64,000 bases of DNA from Mycobacterium sp. Aquia_216 (GCF_026723865.1 NZ_CP113530.1:49270-113269); one strand, 5' to 3'; shown: positions 1-8,290, counted from the stretch's first letter. Numbers and translations: made by a program. The notes: a model not told the origin generated them from the letters alone.

Positions 1-577
1 CCATCGTCCGGGCCGTGTACAGGCGTTGACCCAACGTGGCGCCGGCGGCGGCTGCGGCACGCATCATCAGTTCGTCGTATCTCTGCCGGATCACCCGCAA
101 CGACTTAATCACCTCCGGGGCGCGCCGGCTGGTGCGCACCGCCCGCGCCGTGATCGTCTCTACTGCCCGTAAATCGGCGAGCACCCGGACCGTACGTTCT
201 GCAAAGCTGGGGTCGCTCTCGGCGGGCAGCGCATCGGCGGCGGCCAGCACTTGGTCGACCGCGAGTCTTACCGCATCCGTAATCACCGCGCTGGCATCTG
301 ACTCGCTGCGCACTGTTTCGATAGCACCGCTTACGCGGGTTGTTCTACCGTCGCACAACTTTGCCAGGGTGCCGGGGGGCCACTGAACAACTTGCTCGAG
401 CTTGGCCCTCGTGCGCTCACGGGGCCACGACCGCCCCTTTTCGAACGCAATCAGGTTGGGCGCGGCGATCACGCCTTGCTTGTGTAATTCCCGCTGTGAA
501 ATGCGCAATTCCTTGCGGCGGGCAGCGAACGCCGCACCGGCGCGGGCCACGCCGACGGGGTCCGCGTCGTCGTGCAT
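1..577 (-). CDS. XRE-type helix-turn-helix regulator (partial, runs off left edge)
   Basis: Reading leftwards from an ATG at 577-575 there is an uninterrupted frame to the window edge (192 codons visible, 3' end missing). The N-terminus reads like a Cro/C1-type DNA-binding domain: AAFAARRKELRISQRELHK, a short turn, then an IAAPNLIAFEKGRSWPRE segment resembling recognition helix plus the conserved E-x-G-R-x-W-P tail of XRE domains. The rest is Arg/Ala-rich and helical with no recognised domain. It is divergent from the WhiB-like gene, and the interval between them carries palindromic repeats it could bind. Function inferred as a plasmid-borne transcriptional regulator; targets unknown. Confidence 0.7.
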   Translation of the reverse strand, partial: MHDDADPVGVARAGAAFAARRKELRISQRELHKQGVIAAPNLIAFEKGRSWPRERTRAKLEQVVQWPPGTLAKLCDGRTTRVSGAIETVRSESDASAVITDAVRLAVDQVLAAADALPAESDPSFAERTVRVLADLRAVETITARAVRTSRRAPEVIKSLRVIRQRYDELMMRAAAAAGATLGQRLYTARTM

Positions 578-709
578 CGGGCCAGTGTATCGGTTGGCCC
601 GGGCCGGCCCATAGAGCTGGTCAACGACGTGTCTGAATGGGCAACCAAGTTTGCTGCTTACGCATAGTGCTAACGATTAACGAGAGCTGCTTACGTTTGT
701 GCTTGCGAT

Positions 710-735
710 GCTAACGTTAGCGCGCTAACGTTAGC
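710..735. promoter_or_regulatory. 26-bp perfect palindrome between divergent regulator genes
   Basis: Two copies of the 10-bp palindrome CTAACGTTAG separated by CGCG make a 26-bp perfect inverted repeat. Further half-sites with the same core lie at about 668-675 (GCTAACGA) and 747-754 (GCTAACGC). It sits between the leftward XRE gene and the rightward WhiB-like gene, so it is a probable operator for one or both; iteron function is an alternative. Confidence 0.55.
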
Positions 736-772
736 GCCCATCAAGTGCTAACGCTCAGTGGGAGGAGCGATC

Positions 773-1057
773 GTGACCGCAATTTTGGAACCACCGCCAG
801 TACTGACCGCTACGCCATGCGTGGCCGACCCGGACCGCTGGGCCGACGGCGGCAATGACCCCACTCTCAAAGCCCTCTGCCGCGGATGCCCACGGCGCTG
901 GCTGTGCGCGAGTGAGGCCCTAGACACACCGGGCATCGAAGGCCTGGTGGCCGGGGTACACGTCCCCAAAGAGGGGCGAGCGCGGACCTTCGCGTTGCGC
1001 CAACTGCAATCGCTGGCCGCCTATGCCGGCTATGCCGATCAGCCTGCCATCCCTTAA
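773..1057 (+). CDS. WhiB-like iron-sulfur regulator
   Basis: 94-residue protein with the WhiB cysteine set: Cys16, then C36-x2-C39-x5-C45, which in the family ligates a [4Fe-4S] cluster. A Gly-rich turn follows (GIEGLVAGVH, near 54-63, where chromosomal WhiB proteins carry G-V/I-W-G-G), then a basic tail KEGRAR expected to touch DNA. Start is GTG at 773 because GGAGGA lies 6 nt upstream; a GTG at 758 is in frame but lacks a ribosome site. The missing Trp in the turn suggests a divergent or phage/plasmid-type WhiB. WhiB proteins bind the principal sigma factor and tune transcription; plasmid and phage versions can interfere with host WhiB networks. Its role here is inferred. Confidence 0.8.
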   Translation: MTAILEPPPVLTATPCVADPDRWADGGNDPTLKALCRGCPRRWLCASEALDTPGIEGLVAGVHVPKEGRARTFALRQLQSLAAYAGYADQPAIP

Positions 1058-1188
1058 CGGCCGCTCTAGGCGACCGTTGTCGCTGCACGCGGTTCTGCGT
1101 GGTTGTGACGGCCACGCCTCAGCCACCCGCAATCGGCCTTTGTCCCCCGACACCATCCGCCGGGGCCTTCCTTCCTAGGAGGTCCACC

Positions 1189-1794
1189 ATGACCACCATC
1201 CTCAAGCCTGTGCCTGTCGCCCTCGAATCGGCGCTGCGCGCCGGACTGCGCTGGCTTTATGCCACAGAACAACCCGCGGGCGCCCTGGTGGAACGCCGCG
1301 GCGCCAAGATCACCACCGCCGACCGGGCCTTACGCTTCCTTCCGCTGGGCCTCGATGGCAACCCGCTGATCGTCGTCGACCTCCTCAGCGTGCGCTGGGG
1401 CGTCGGTGAACTCAGCCCACCCCTGAACGCCCTACCGGCTGATGAACTGCCCACTCTGGCAACGGAGTTAGCGGAATTAGCCATCCCCACCAGTGCCCTT
1501 CATTACCACGGCATTACCGGCACGATCGCCCTCGACGCCCCAGCGCACCCTAGCCTGCAGGAGGCGGTGCACCGTTACGACCGCGGCTGCCCTTGGCATC
1601 ACACCCAGGTCTGCGAAGCCCCTCTGCGCCATGGCGGCAAAGCGTGTTCTTGGCACTCCGATGGGCATCGGCGAGCCGTTTGGCCCATCATCACCACCCC
1701 CAATACCGGTACCGACACCGCGGAATCGTGCCGTGCCGGCGACATTCACCCAACGTCGCCTCGAGGTACCCACGTGGGCGGGTGCACATCGTGA
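1189..1794 (+). CDS. Hypothetical protein, first gene of a three-gene operon
   Basis: 201 residues, start chosen at ATG 1189 behind a consensus ribosome site (AGGAGG, 6 nt away) rather than the in-frame GTG at 1099. The N-terminal 110 residues look like a compact folded domain of unknown type. The C-terminal third is rich in Cys and His (YDRGCPWHHTQVCE, then KACSWHSDGH), consistent with metal binding. The stop overlaps the GTG start of the next gene by 4 bases, so the two are probably translationally coupled. I do not recognise the family. Confidence 0.65.
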   Translation: MTTILKPVPVALESALRAGLRWLYATEQPAGALVERRGAKITTADRALRFLPLGLDGNPLIVVDLLSVRWGVGELSPPLNALPADELPTLATELAELAIPTSALHYHGITGTIALDAPAHPSLQEAVHRYDRGCPWHHTQVCEAPLRHGGKACSWHSDGHRRAVWPIITTPNTGTDTAESCRAGDIHPTSPRGTHVGGCTS

Positions 1795-2834
1795 CCGCGA
1801 TCGCCTGCCCGGCCCCGCCGGCCACACCGGTGCCCGCTGACTACCCCACCGCCACGCGACACCCACGCGATCTAGAAGTGGTAACCCGCGATGGGACAAC
1901 GCTTTCCGTGCACGACAGCAGTCCCGCTGCCCCTATTCATACTGTGCTCTTTCTGCACGGCTTGTGCCTCAGCCGGGCCACTTGGACGTCGCAGTTAGTC
2001 CGGATCCGCGACGACTACGGGCCTTCGGTACGGGTCATCGCCTACGACCACCGCGGCCACGGTCAGTCAGGGTCTGCGCCGATCAGCACCTACACGATCG
2101 ACCAACTCGCCGACGACCTCGCCGACGTCTTGGTTGCCCTCGACGTGCGGGCCCCGCTCACCCTGGTCACACACTCTATGGGTGCGATGACCGCACTCGC
2201 CTACCTCAGCAGGCCGGCACCGTGCCGCCCCGTGGACCCCAGCGGGCTGGTGCTCGTCGCCGCCGCCGCAGGCAAGCTCAGCCAACGCGGGTTCGGCCGG
2301 TTGCTGGCCACGCCGGCGACCACGGTCTTGACTCGCGCCGCAGCGCACGCTCCCGAAGCTCTCCTACGCGCCCTCGTGGCACCGTTGTGCGCGACATTGT
2401 CGCCCGTCCGTGGACGTCTCACCGCCGGCACCATCGCCTCAATCACACTTACCGCGCTCAGCACCACGGCCGCCTCGACCGCCGTCGGCTACCTACCCAG
2501 CCTGCGCACCTTCGACCTGTCCCAAACGCTCGCCGCGGTGCGGGCACGCACCGTCGTCGTCAGCGGCGGCGCTGACACCTTGACACCGGCCGCCCATGCG
2601 CGCGAGCTGGTCGCCGCGATCCCCGACGCCATCCATCTCCACGTACCCCAGGCCGGCCACATGCTGCCCCAACAGGCTCCTGAGCTCATCCGCCGCGCCA
2701 TCCAGACGGTAAGCGGACTCGCACCGGCCGAGCCGATGCCGGCCCAGCATTGCCCGTCGGCACCTCAGATATGCCCACTGCCCTCAGCTGCTACCAGGCC
2801 CCAGCACCGCGACCACTTGACCACTGTTGGCTGA
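1791..2834 (+). CDS. Alpha/beta hydrolase
   Basis: 347-residue alpha/beta-hydrolase-fold protein. Visible landmarks in order: oxyanion segment LFLHGLCLSRATW, strand/turn YDHRGHGQSG, nucleophile elbow THSMGA (Ser nucleophile, with Thr in place of the usual first Gly), acid region SGGADTLTP, and the His in QAGHMLPQQAPE. The triad therefore looks complete, and an esterase/lipase-like or haloperoxidase-like activity is expected; substrate unknown. GTG start at 1791 overlaps the upstream stop (GTGA). A Pro-rich tail of about 40 residues follows the catalytic domain. The next gene begins 29 bp downstream, so it lies mid-operon between two unknown proteins, which is unusual company for a metabolic hydrolase. 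Confidence 0.85.
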   Translation: MTAIACPAPPATPVPADYPTATRHPRDLEVVTRDGTTLSVHDSSPAAPIHTVLFLHGLCLSRATWTSQLVRIRDDYGPSVRVIAYDHRGHGQSGSAPISTYTIDQLADDLADVLVALDVRAPLTLVTHSMGAMTALAYLSRPAPCRPVDPSGLVLVAAAAGKLSQRGFGRLLATPATTVLTRAAAHAPEALLRALVAPLCATLSPVRGRLTAGTIASITLTALSTTAASTAVGYLPSLRTFDLSQTLAAVRARTVVVSGGADTLTPAAHARELVAAIPDAIHLHVPQAGHMLPQQAPELIRRAIQTVSGLAPAEPMPAQHCPSAPQICPLPSAATRPQHRDHLTTVG

Positions 2835-2863
2835 CCACACCCCCGGCTTGCAAGGAGACGTCC

Positions 2864-3661
2864 ATGCCATCGGCAGCGCCCACACCTCAGCGCCCATTGC
2901 CACTCCCGCCGCACGCCAACGCTTTTGATACGACATCAGGTGTATCAGGACATGGGCAACGAAAAGACCACGGGGACTGGCTATCTCACTACATCGACTC
3001 CGAGCCGGTGCGCAACCACATCACCCGGCTGCGCGTTGCGGGCATGGAAATCAAGCACATTGCGCGGTCGTGTGGCATCTCGCCCGGCGCGATCGAGCTC
3101 ATCGTGGATCGGCGCACCGGCGCAGCAGTGAAAGTGCTGCGCAGCACGGCGGCGAAGATCCTCGCGGTCACCGCGCCCTCGGCGACGGACGACGTACCGG
3201 TGGCCACGCGACCGGCGTCAGCTCTTGGAACACGACGACGCGTGCGCGCGCTGGTCGCCGCGGGCTACACCCCCAGCATGTTGAGCCACGAGCTCGGCAT
3301 CACCCCGAAGAATACCTACACGCTATTCAGTCACTGTGACGAAGTGCCGGCCGCGATCGCCCACGCGGTCGCTGACCTGTTCGACCGATTAGAAATGACT
3401 CCGGGACCCTCGGATCGCGCCCGCATCCTCGCCCACAAATTGCGGTGGGCGCCGCCCTTGGCCTGGGACGAGGACAGCATCGACGATCCCAACAGCGATC
3501 CCGCTCCGGCGGCCACCAAACCGCCCACCTTTGCTGAGCGCTACCGAGAACTTCGTGAGCTCGGAGTGCACGACGAACTTGCGATCGCCCGGCGTCTCGG
3601 CATGAAAGTGGACTCCCTGCAGCGGCAACTGGCGCGCTACCGCCAGCAGGTCGCCCTATGA
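2864..3661 (+). CDS. Helix-turn-helix protein resembling actinophage DNA-binding proteins
   Basis: 265 residues, ATG at 2864 with AAGGAG 7 nt upstream. Three helix-turn-helix-like stretches can be read: LRVAGMEIKHIARSCGISPG, RALVAAGYTPSMLSHELGIT, and ELRELGVHDELAIARRLGMK, each with the A-x3-G-(V/I/M) turn. The layout resembles HTH proteins common in mycobacteriophages and actinobacterial plasmids. It directly precedes the replication region, so a role in replication control or transcription is possible but inferred only from position. Confidence 0.7.
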   Translation: MPSAAPTPQRPLPLPPHANAFDTTSGVSGHGQRKDHGDWLSHYIDSEPVRNHITRLRVAGMEIKHIARSCGISPGAIELIVDRRTGAAVKVLRSTAAKILAVTAPSATDDVPVATRPASALGTRRRVRALVAAGYTPSMLSHELGITPKNTYTLFSHCDEVPAAIAHAVADLFDRLEMTPGPSDRARILAHKLRWAPPLAWDEDSIDDPNSDPAPAATKPPTFAERYRELRELGVHDELAIARRLGMKVDSLQRQLARYRQQVAL

Positions 3662-3750
3662 GCGGTCACGCCGTCGACGGTCCGATGACGATTGACCTGT
3701 GCGCCACGGCGCCAACCGCGGGCCTCGCCCGGGACGTGCGTCAGGCCTGA
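3658..3750 (+). CDS. Possible 30-residue protein overlapping the upstream stop
   Basis: ATG at 3658 overlaps the stop of the HTH gene (ATGA) and opens a 30-codon frame ending at TGA 3748-3750. No domain is visible. The only support is the coupling-type overlap; it may be untranslated or chance. Confidence 0.3.
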   Translation: MSGHAVDGPMTIDLCATAPTAGLARDVRQA

Positions 3751-4085
3751 CGATCGCGTGACCCCAACGCCGTCACCTGCCGGTCGGCGCTGTCACCAGC
3801 GTGTCTGCCCGGATAATCCGCCACTGCATGCCAGACTCGTCATCACCACGAGTGCCAGGAGGCCCATCAACCACTTCAAGAGCTGCGATCTGCACCGACA
3901 GGGCCGGACGCGGCAAGGGCCCGATAACAGAAATCCCCGCCGAAGCGGGGAAATCCGAAATCTGAACTGAAGCGCCAACTTCCGTTCAACGCCCACTACA
4001 ACCGAACACTCTCCACGCGCCGCCGAGGGGCAACCACAGTGCTCACCGAGCAACCAGGGTTGGCTCCAGGATAAAGGACACCCTT
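3751..4085. other. Non-coding region upstream of the replication gene, candidate origin
   Basis: No convincing gene. A hairpin with 6-bp arms CCCCGC/GCGGGG and a CGAA loop lies at 3935-3950, flanked by A/T-richer sequence (3951-4000), and the ribosome site of the repA leader lies at 4073-4078. I could not find repeated iterons by eye. Its position next to the replication gene makes it a candidate origin or replication-control region; this is inference. Confidence 0.35.
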
Positions 4086-4181
4086 GTGAGCCGCAACGAC
4101 ATCGTGCTTATCCCGTCACCGACAATCTCGCTGTTCGCCACTCCGCCAAGCCTGCAACCCTTTTCAGCGGTATCGCTGTGA
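4086..4181 (+). CDS. Leader peptide overlapping the replication gene start
   Basis: 31-codon frame starting GTG at 4086 with AAAGGA 7 nt upstream and ending TGA at 4179-4181. Its stop overlaps the GTG start of the replication gene (GTGA, 4178-4181). The replication gene has no ribosome site of its own, so ribosomes terminating here would restart on it. Plasmids of other families control rep this way through translational coupling to a leader peptide; here that mechanism is inferred from the overlap and the ribosome-site distribution. Confidence 0.55.
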   Translation: MSRNDIVLIPSPTISLFATPPSLQPFSAVSL

Positions 4182-6145
4182 CAGCGGCGCTGGCGGCGGC
4201 CGCCGACACACCGCTCACCTACAGCTGCACGCCCGATCTCGTGTGGAGGCGCCTGGCGCGCCTGGTGGCTGCGCCCGGGCGCAGCCGGATGCGTGTGTGG
4301 AACCCGATCACCGAGAAGTTCAGCGACACCGCTAAGCGCACCGACCGCCTCCCGGCCCGCCCGGCCGCGGTGTACCTCTACACGCGACGGCGTACGGAAC
4401 TGGTGTGGCTGGACTTCGATGCCAAGCGGCACGGCCGGGCTGCCGTCGACGCTGACCTAGCCACCGCGGCGTCATGGATGACCGATTGCGGTGGAGTTGT
4501 CGTGATAGATCGCTCCACGAGTGGCGGCGGACACCTGATCTGCCCGCTGGCCATCGGGACCTCCGCGTCACTTGACGAAATGGTCCAGCTGGTGCGGTTG
4601 TTAGCCGCCCGGCTGCCTACGTTGGACATCACCCCGAACACGAACGCTGAGACAGGGTGCATGACCCCGCCCGGCTCGCCATGCCGCGAAGGCGGCTTCC
4701 GCCAGCTCGACTGCAGCCTCGACGAGGCCGTGGAAGCCTTCACCACCCGATCGGCACCCGATCTGTTGCCGCGGCTCTATATGCTCCTCGGCGCGCTCAA
4801 ACCGAACCCGCGGCACGTGGCTGCCAACGCTCCTGCGGCCGTCGACATTGCGTCCTACACAGCCGGCCTCGGCGACGACCAACGGCTCGACACACCCTAT
4901 ATCCGCGCCGATCCCTTGCCCGGCGACGTCGACACCTACGCACGCCACGGCACCCTGAGCACGTCACGCCCCACCTGGGAGTCCAACCACGAAGCCCGCA
5001 TGTGCGTGATCACCCACGCCATTCTCCGCGGCCACAGCCTGGCAAGCCTGCGCAGCATGATCGCCGGCGGCGGCCCCTGGCAGCACGGCCTCGGCAAGGC
5101 CTACGACCGCTACGAGCACCGCGCCGACCAAGCCCTCAGCCGCGACTTCGCCAAGGCCCTGGACTGGCTGGTCACCAACCTCTTAAAGTCCTCTCCCCCG
5201 CGGCACAAGAGTAAGTACTCACCGGGGGGGCAGAGGGGGCCACGGGGCCCGCTTGAGCTTCGCGTGTGGCTGGCGAATGCACTGGCGTGGGCGGATCACG
5301 AGTTCGGAGGCAAGCGCTATCGGTGGACCGTGCACGCTGTGCTGCAGACCCTCGCCTTCTGCGCCCTGATGGCCGGAGAGCAACGATCCGGTACCTGGCT
5401 AGTGGGCGTGGGCGGGCGGGCGTTGTCGCTTGGCTGCGGCCTGCTGAGCGAAGACACCATCTGGCGCGTACTAGCGGATCTGCGTGACCGTCCGGGCGCC
5501 CCCCTGGTGCTCACCCGTCAACACATCGGCACCGAACCTGATGTATACGCCCTAACCATGCAAAACAGGGTGACGAGAGACCCCGCTCGCGCCGAACGGA
5601 TTCGGATTGAGCCCGTCCACGATGCATGGCTGGTGCTCGGCCATCACCTGCGCCGGATCTACGAACTCGTCGCTCACCACAGCCTGACCACTAAAGCCGA
5701 TATCTATGCTGCGGCCGCCGTTCCCCGCGCCACCGGCGATGCGATGGTCACCGCCCTGGAGGTCGCCGGCCTGCTCACGCGATCCGGAAGAGGCAGCGTC
5801 GGCCTAGGCGCGGAATCACTGGACAACATCGCTGACCGGCACAAGCTCGACGTGAGTCGAGCCAACCGCTTGAGCAGGCATCGCGCTGAGCGCGAGGCGT
5901 GGCGCAGCTGGCTGGCCGAGCGCAAACGGATACGGGGCACTGACCCCTACAACGACCTGTCCCCTACGCGGCCGGCGGCAAGCGTCATGGCCGGCGGCCA
6001 AGACCAGGACGACGCTGAGCACGCCGCTTGGCTGCAATCGGTGATGGCCACCGGCCCCCCCGACGACCAGCCCTACGATGACGTCGAACGCGAGGCTATC
6101 GAGATGATCGGCGACCTTCTGGGTGGCCGGATCGTCGCGGCCTGA
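4178..6145 (+). CDS. Putative plasmid replication protein with AEP primase-type domain
   Basis: 655 residues. The N-terminal domain has the archaeo-eukaryotic primase / prim-pol signature: strand motif WLDFD (Asp79, Asp81) as metal ligands, then SGGGH (115-119) as the S-x-H-type motif, then a PPGSPCREGGFRQLD segment resembling the third motif. A helical stretch around 240-330 follows. Residues about 355-560 look like winged-helix domains (SEDTIWRVLADLRD, ATGDAMVTALEVAGLLTR) that could bind origin DNA. This matches replication initiators that carry their own primase. Start GTG 4178 lacks a ribosome site and is reached through the overlapping leader. Exact subfamily not recognised; a free-standing plasmid primase is the main alternative. 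Confidence 0.75.
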   Translation: MTAALAAAADTPLTYSCTPDLVWRRLARLVAAPGRSRMRVWNPITEKFSDTAKRTDRLPARPAAVYLYTRRRTELVWLDFDAKRHGRAAVDADLATAASWMTDCGGVVVIDRSTSGGGHLICPLAIGTSASLDEMVQLVRLLAARLPTLDITPNTNAETGCMTPPGSPCREGGFRQLDCSLDEAVEAFTTRSAPDLLPRLYMLLGALKPNPRHVAANAPAAVDIASYTAGLGDDQRLDTPYIRADPLPGDVDTYARHGTLSTSRPTWESNHEARMCVITHAILRGHSLASLRSMIAGGGPWQHGLGKAYDRYEHRADQALSRDFAKALDWLVTNLLKSSPPRHKSKYSPGGQRGPRGPLELRVWLANALAWADHEFGGKRYRWTVHAVLQTLAFCALMAGEQRSGTWLVGVGGRALSLGCGLLSEDTIWRVLADLRDRPGAPLVLTRQHIGTEPDVYALTMQNRVTRDPARAERIRIEPVHDAWLVLGHHLRRIYELVAHHSLTTKADIYAAAAVPRATGDAMVTALEVAGLLTRSGRGSVGLGAESLDNIADRHKLDVSRANRLSRHRAEREAWRSWLAERKRIRGTDPYNDLSPTRPAASVMAGGQDQDDAEHAAWLQSVMATGPPDDQPYDDVEREAIEMIGDLLGGRIVAA

Positions 6146-6155
6146 CCGGCACGCG

Positions 6156-6422
6156 TTAAGACGCGCGAGCCGCCTCTGACACGTCGTCGATGTCGCCGAG
6201 CTCGCCACAATATGCGCGGGCCTGCTGAATGAGGTCGTCAAGGAAGGGAGTCAGGAGCTTGGCGACGTCAGTGCCGTGATCTTTGGCGAAACGAGTCAGC
6301 ACGTCGTGGTCCTCGGCGCTTACCCTCTTGGCCACATACTTGGACGAGGGACGGTTTCCCTCGTACTCGCGCCAATTCCGACGCCGCCTCGTTGACTTCG
6401 CCACCGCGGCCGTGTCCGCCAT
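6156..6422 (-). CDS. Small ribbon-helix-helix-like DNA-binding protein
   Basis: 88 residues. Arg-rich N-terminus (STRRRRNWREYEGNRPSSK), then YVAKRVSAEDHDVLTRFAKD, a strand followed by helix as in ribbon-helix-helix proteins, and a second helix VAKLLTPFLDDLIQQA. ATG at 6422 was chosen over longer in-frame starts because GGAG lies 5 nt upstream. It is divergent from a winged-helix gene, with a large inverted repeat between them. It could be an accessory partition or copy-control protein, or a transcription repressor; the converging end lies 10 bp from the replication gene stop. Confidence 0.65.
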   Translation of the reverse strand: MADTAAVAKSTRRRRNWREYEGNRPSSKYVAKRVSAEDHDVLTRFAKDHGTDVAKLLTPFLDDLIQQARAYCGELGDIDDVSEAARAS

Positions 6423-6476
6423 GTCTGCTCCGTTCACCTCGCCGGGTCCTGCCGGCCCGGGGTCAGCTGACCAGGT

Positions 6477-6537
6477 ATTACACGATTCTTGTAACAGGAT
6501 ATCAGTAACGAGAATCCTGTAACAGGAATCGTGTAAT
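6477..6537. promoter_or_regulatory. Imperfect 24-bp inverted repeat between divergent DNA-binding genes
   Basis: Arms 6477-6500 and 6514-6537 match at 22 of 24 positions with a 13-bp spacer. Each arm contains a smaller near-palindrome of the form TCCTGTAACAGGA. The repeat fills the interval upstream of the winged-helix gene at 6541 and is the natural operator for it and/or the leftward ribbon-helix-helix gene. Confidence 0.6.
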
Positions 6538-6540
6538 AGC

Positions 6541-6864
6541 ATGTCAAACGTGTCGTACGCACAGTCGGGGCGAGTCCAAGAACTCTCCGCGATCGTGTTC
6601 GGGCAAAAACATCGTCTGGCCGTCATGGCAGCAATCGCCCAAAGCGACGGCCTGGTCAACCCGAGTGATCTCGCCGCCGCCCTCGACTTTCGCGCCCAGA
6701 GCACACTCCAGCAGCCGCTCAAAGACCTCACCGCTGCGGGTTTGATTACCCGGGAAGACGGCATGGGGCGCGTCTACTATCGTCGAAATCCGCACAGCCT
6801 ATGGGGCGCGGCATTGGACTTACTGGCGCAGGCCCTCAGCGAGGAAATCACGGCGGACACCTAA
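6541..6864 (+). CDS. Winged-helix DNA-binding protein
   Basis: 107 residues, apparently leaderless: the ATG follows the inverted repeat directly without a ribosome site. It has an ArsR/MarR-like winged-helix layout: HRLAVMAAIAQSDGLVNPSD, LAAALDFRAQSTLQQPLKDL as helix-turn-helix, and wing LITREDGMGRVYYRRN. Likely autoregulatory through the adjacent repeat; no effector-binding residues are evident. Confidence 0.7.
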   Translation: MSNVSYAQSGRVQELSAIVFGQKHRLAVMAAIAQSDGLVNPSDLAAALDFRAQSTLQQPLKDLTAAGLITREDGMGRVYYRRNPHSLWGAALDLLAQALSEEITADT

Positions 6865-6999
6865 GCGCCGGCGATCAACACCCCGATCGTGCCCGGGCGA
6901 AATGCTGTTGGGCACCCCGAGACGCAGGGTGGGCCACGACGCTCGTTGGGCGTTGGCGTGCAGCCTTCAAAGTGCCTGCCGACCAGGCCGCACGAATGC

Positions 7000-7029
7000 G
7001 TATATATCGCTGCGCTTCCTGTATATACT
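7000..7029 (+). promoter_or_regulatory. vapBC promoter and inverted-repeat operator
   Basis: GTATATA (7000-7006) and TATATAC (7022-7028) form a 7-bp inverted repeat with a 15-bp spacer. The right arm overlaps a -10-like TATACT (7024-7029) placed 6 nt before the GTG start of vapB, fitting a leaderless transcript repressed by the VapBC complex. Confidence 0.5.
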
Positions 7030-7035
7030 GGGTGG

Positions 7036-7230
7036 GTGGGAAAGCATCTAATTGACATCGATGAGCAGGCCTTGGAGAAGGCCCGCGCAGAACTGGGCAC
7101 TTCCACGATCAAAGAGACGGTGAACGCGGCGTTGCACCGCGCGACGTTGCACCGACAAGAGCATGTGAGCGCGGCGCTAGACGTGCTCGCCGCCGTGCCG
7201 TCCGAAGATCGCGCCGAGGCATGGCGCTGA
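7036..7230 (+). CDS. vapB: VapB-type antitoxin
   Basis: 64-residue protein, VGKHLIDIDEQALEKARAEL then TIKETVNAALHRAT: the strand-helix-helix layout of mycobacterial VapB antitoxins (VapB/DUF2191-like), with the conserved T-x-K-E-T-V-N-x-A-L. GTG start at 7036 is chosen because the -10 element lies 6 nt upstream; a longer frame upstream has no coding character. Its end overlaps the toxin start by 10 bases, the usual vapBC arrangement. It should bind its operator and neutralise VapC. Confidence 0.85.
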   Translation: MGKHLIDIDEQALEKARAELGTSTIKETVNAALHRATLHRQEHVSAALDVLAAVPSEDRAEAWR

Positions 7231-7658
7231 CGTTTCTCCTCGACACCAGCGTGATCAAAAGACTCGGCCAGCCCAACGTGCGGCAAGCGGTCGAGCCGCT
7301 CGCGGCCGCGGGCCAACTCGCGCGGGCCCGTATCACCGATCTCGAGGTCGGCTATTCGGCGAGGAATGAGGCCGAATGGGACCGCTTAATCGGGGCGTTA
7401 GACGCATTCAAGCCGGTCGAATCGACCGAATCGCATCATCGTCGCGCGCTTCAGGTGCAACGGCTCCTGGCTCAGCGAAGCCAGCGCGGCCGCAAGATCC
7501 CCGACCTCCTCATCGCCGCCGCCGGCGAAGAACACGGACTGACCGTCCTGCATTACGACGCGGACTTTGACCTGATTTCCGCAGTGACCGGCCAACCTTG
7601 CCAGTGGGTGGTGCCTTCTGGGACGGCCGATGAGGGCGTCTCGGTTGAGCGGTCCTGA
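7221..7658 (+). CDS. vapC: VapC-type PIN-domain ribonuclease toxin
   Basis: 145 residues with the PIN-domain acidic set: Asp8 in LLDTSV, Glu42 in ITDLEVGYSARN, Asp95 in KIPDLLIAAA, and Asp113/Asp115 in LHYDADFDLI. These coordinate Mg/Mn for RNA cleavage. Length and order match mycobacterial VapC toxins, which cut tRNA or rRNA in the cytoplasm. Paired with the overlapping vapB, it is expected to stabilise the plasmid by post-segregational killing. The target RNA cannot be read from sequence. Confidence 0.9.
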   Translation: MALTFLLDTSVIKRLGQPNVRQAVEPLAAAGQLARARITDLEVGYSARNEAEWDRLIGALDAFKPVESTESHHRRALQVQRLLAQRSQRGRKIPDLLIAAAGEEHGLTVLHYDADFDLISAVTGQPCQWVVPSGTADEGVSVERS

Positions 7659-8273
7659 CAACGGGCACCAGCATTCAACATTGGGCCCGGCGTGTATCCC
7701 ACGGGGGCACTGACTGCGGTCAGCGCACAGTCGTGGAGGGCCGGTGCCTCTTCTCCCCCGGCCCGCATCCTCTCGCAGATTCATGGCGCGAGGTTGCCGA
7801 CCACCAGCGCCCATCCGACACGTTCGGTGTTCGGTGGTCGTCGCCACGGTTGAGGCCGAACGATGGGAGCCGGGCCGGTGAGCTGACAGCGTCGGAAATG
7901 CCTGGCGCAGCGGGCATTTCACGGCGCCGGTGGCTGTCGCGATGTCGTCCGGGGCGCACGGTCGGCCACGACCACTAGGTGAACAAGGGCCCCGGACCTT
8001 CGCATTTCGTCACGGTGATGAAACGCTGGGGCTTGGTTTGCTGTGCAGGCGATCATGATGACATCAGCAAACAAGCTCGGGCATATTTTCAACGGTGGGC
8101 CGCGGATGGCCTTTTATCCGTTGTGGGTCGACGGTATTCCTAAGAGTCGATGGTTCGCTGCCGGCAGCGGCGCGGCTGATCGAGTGGGTGTTGAGCGCGC
8201 CGATGCGGCACTGAATCCGAACTGACTGTGCGACGTGGATCGGAGGGGTGTCCGCTGGTAGCGCTTCACGAGG
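7659..8273. other. Intergenic stretch without a supported gene
   Basis: About 600 bp between vapC and the partition locus. Short frames on both strands (for instance 8043-8225) lack ribosome sites or coding bias. No IS or RNA gene recognised. Confidence 0.4.
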
Positions 8274-8290
8274 TGATGCACCGTGCATCA
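8274..8290. repeat. parS-like palindrome, copy 1
   Basis: TGATGCACCGTGCATCA, a perfect palindrome around one central base, here extended to 23 bp by AGG/CCT. One of five copies clustered in 8.2-11.4 kb; it overlaps the stop codon of the parA partner gene. Confidence 0.7.

Noticed and set aside
3692..3970. 92-codon frame upstream of the replication gene
   Set aside because: Arg/Pro-rich shadow composition, crosses the hairpin at 3935-3950, and has no ribosome site.
8043..8225. 60-codon frame between vapC and the partition locus
   Set aside because: No ribosome site, atypical composition, and a competing frame on the other strand; not enough to call a gene.
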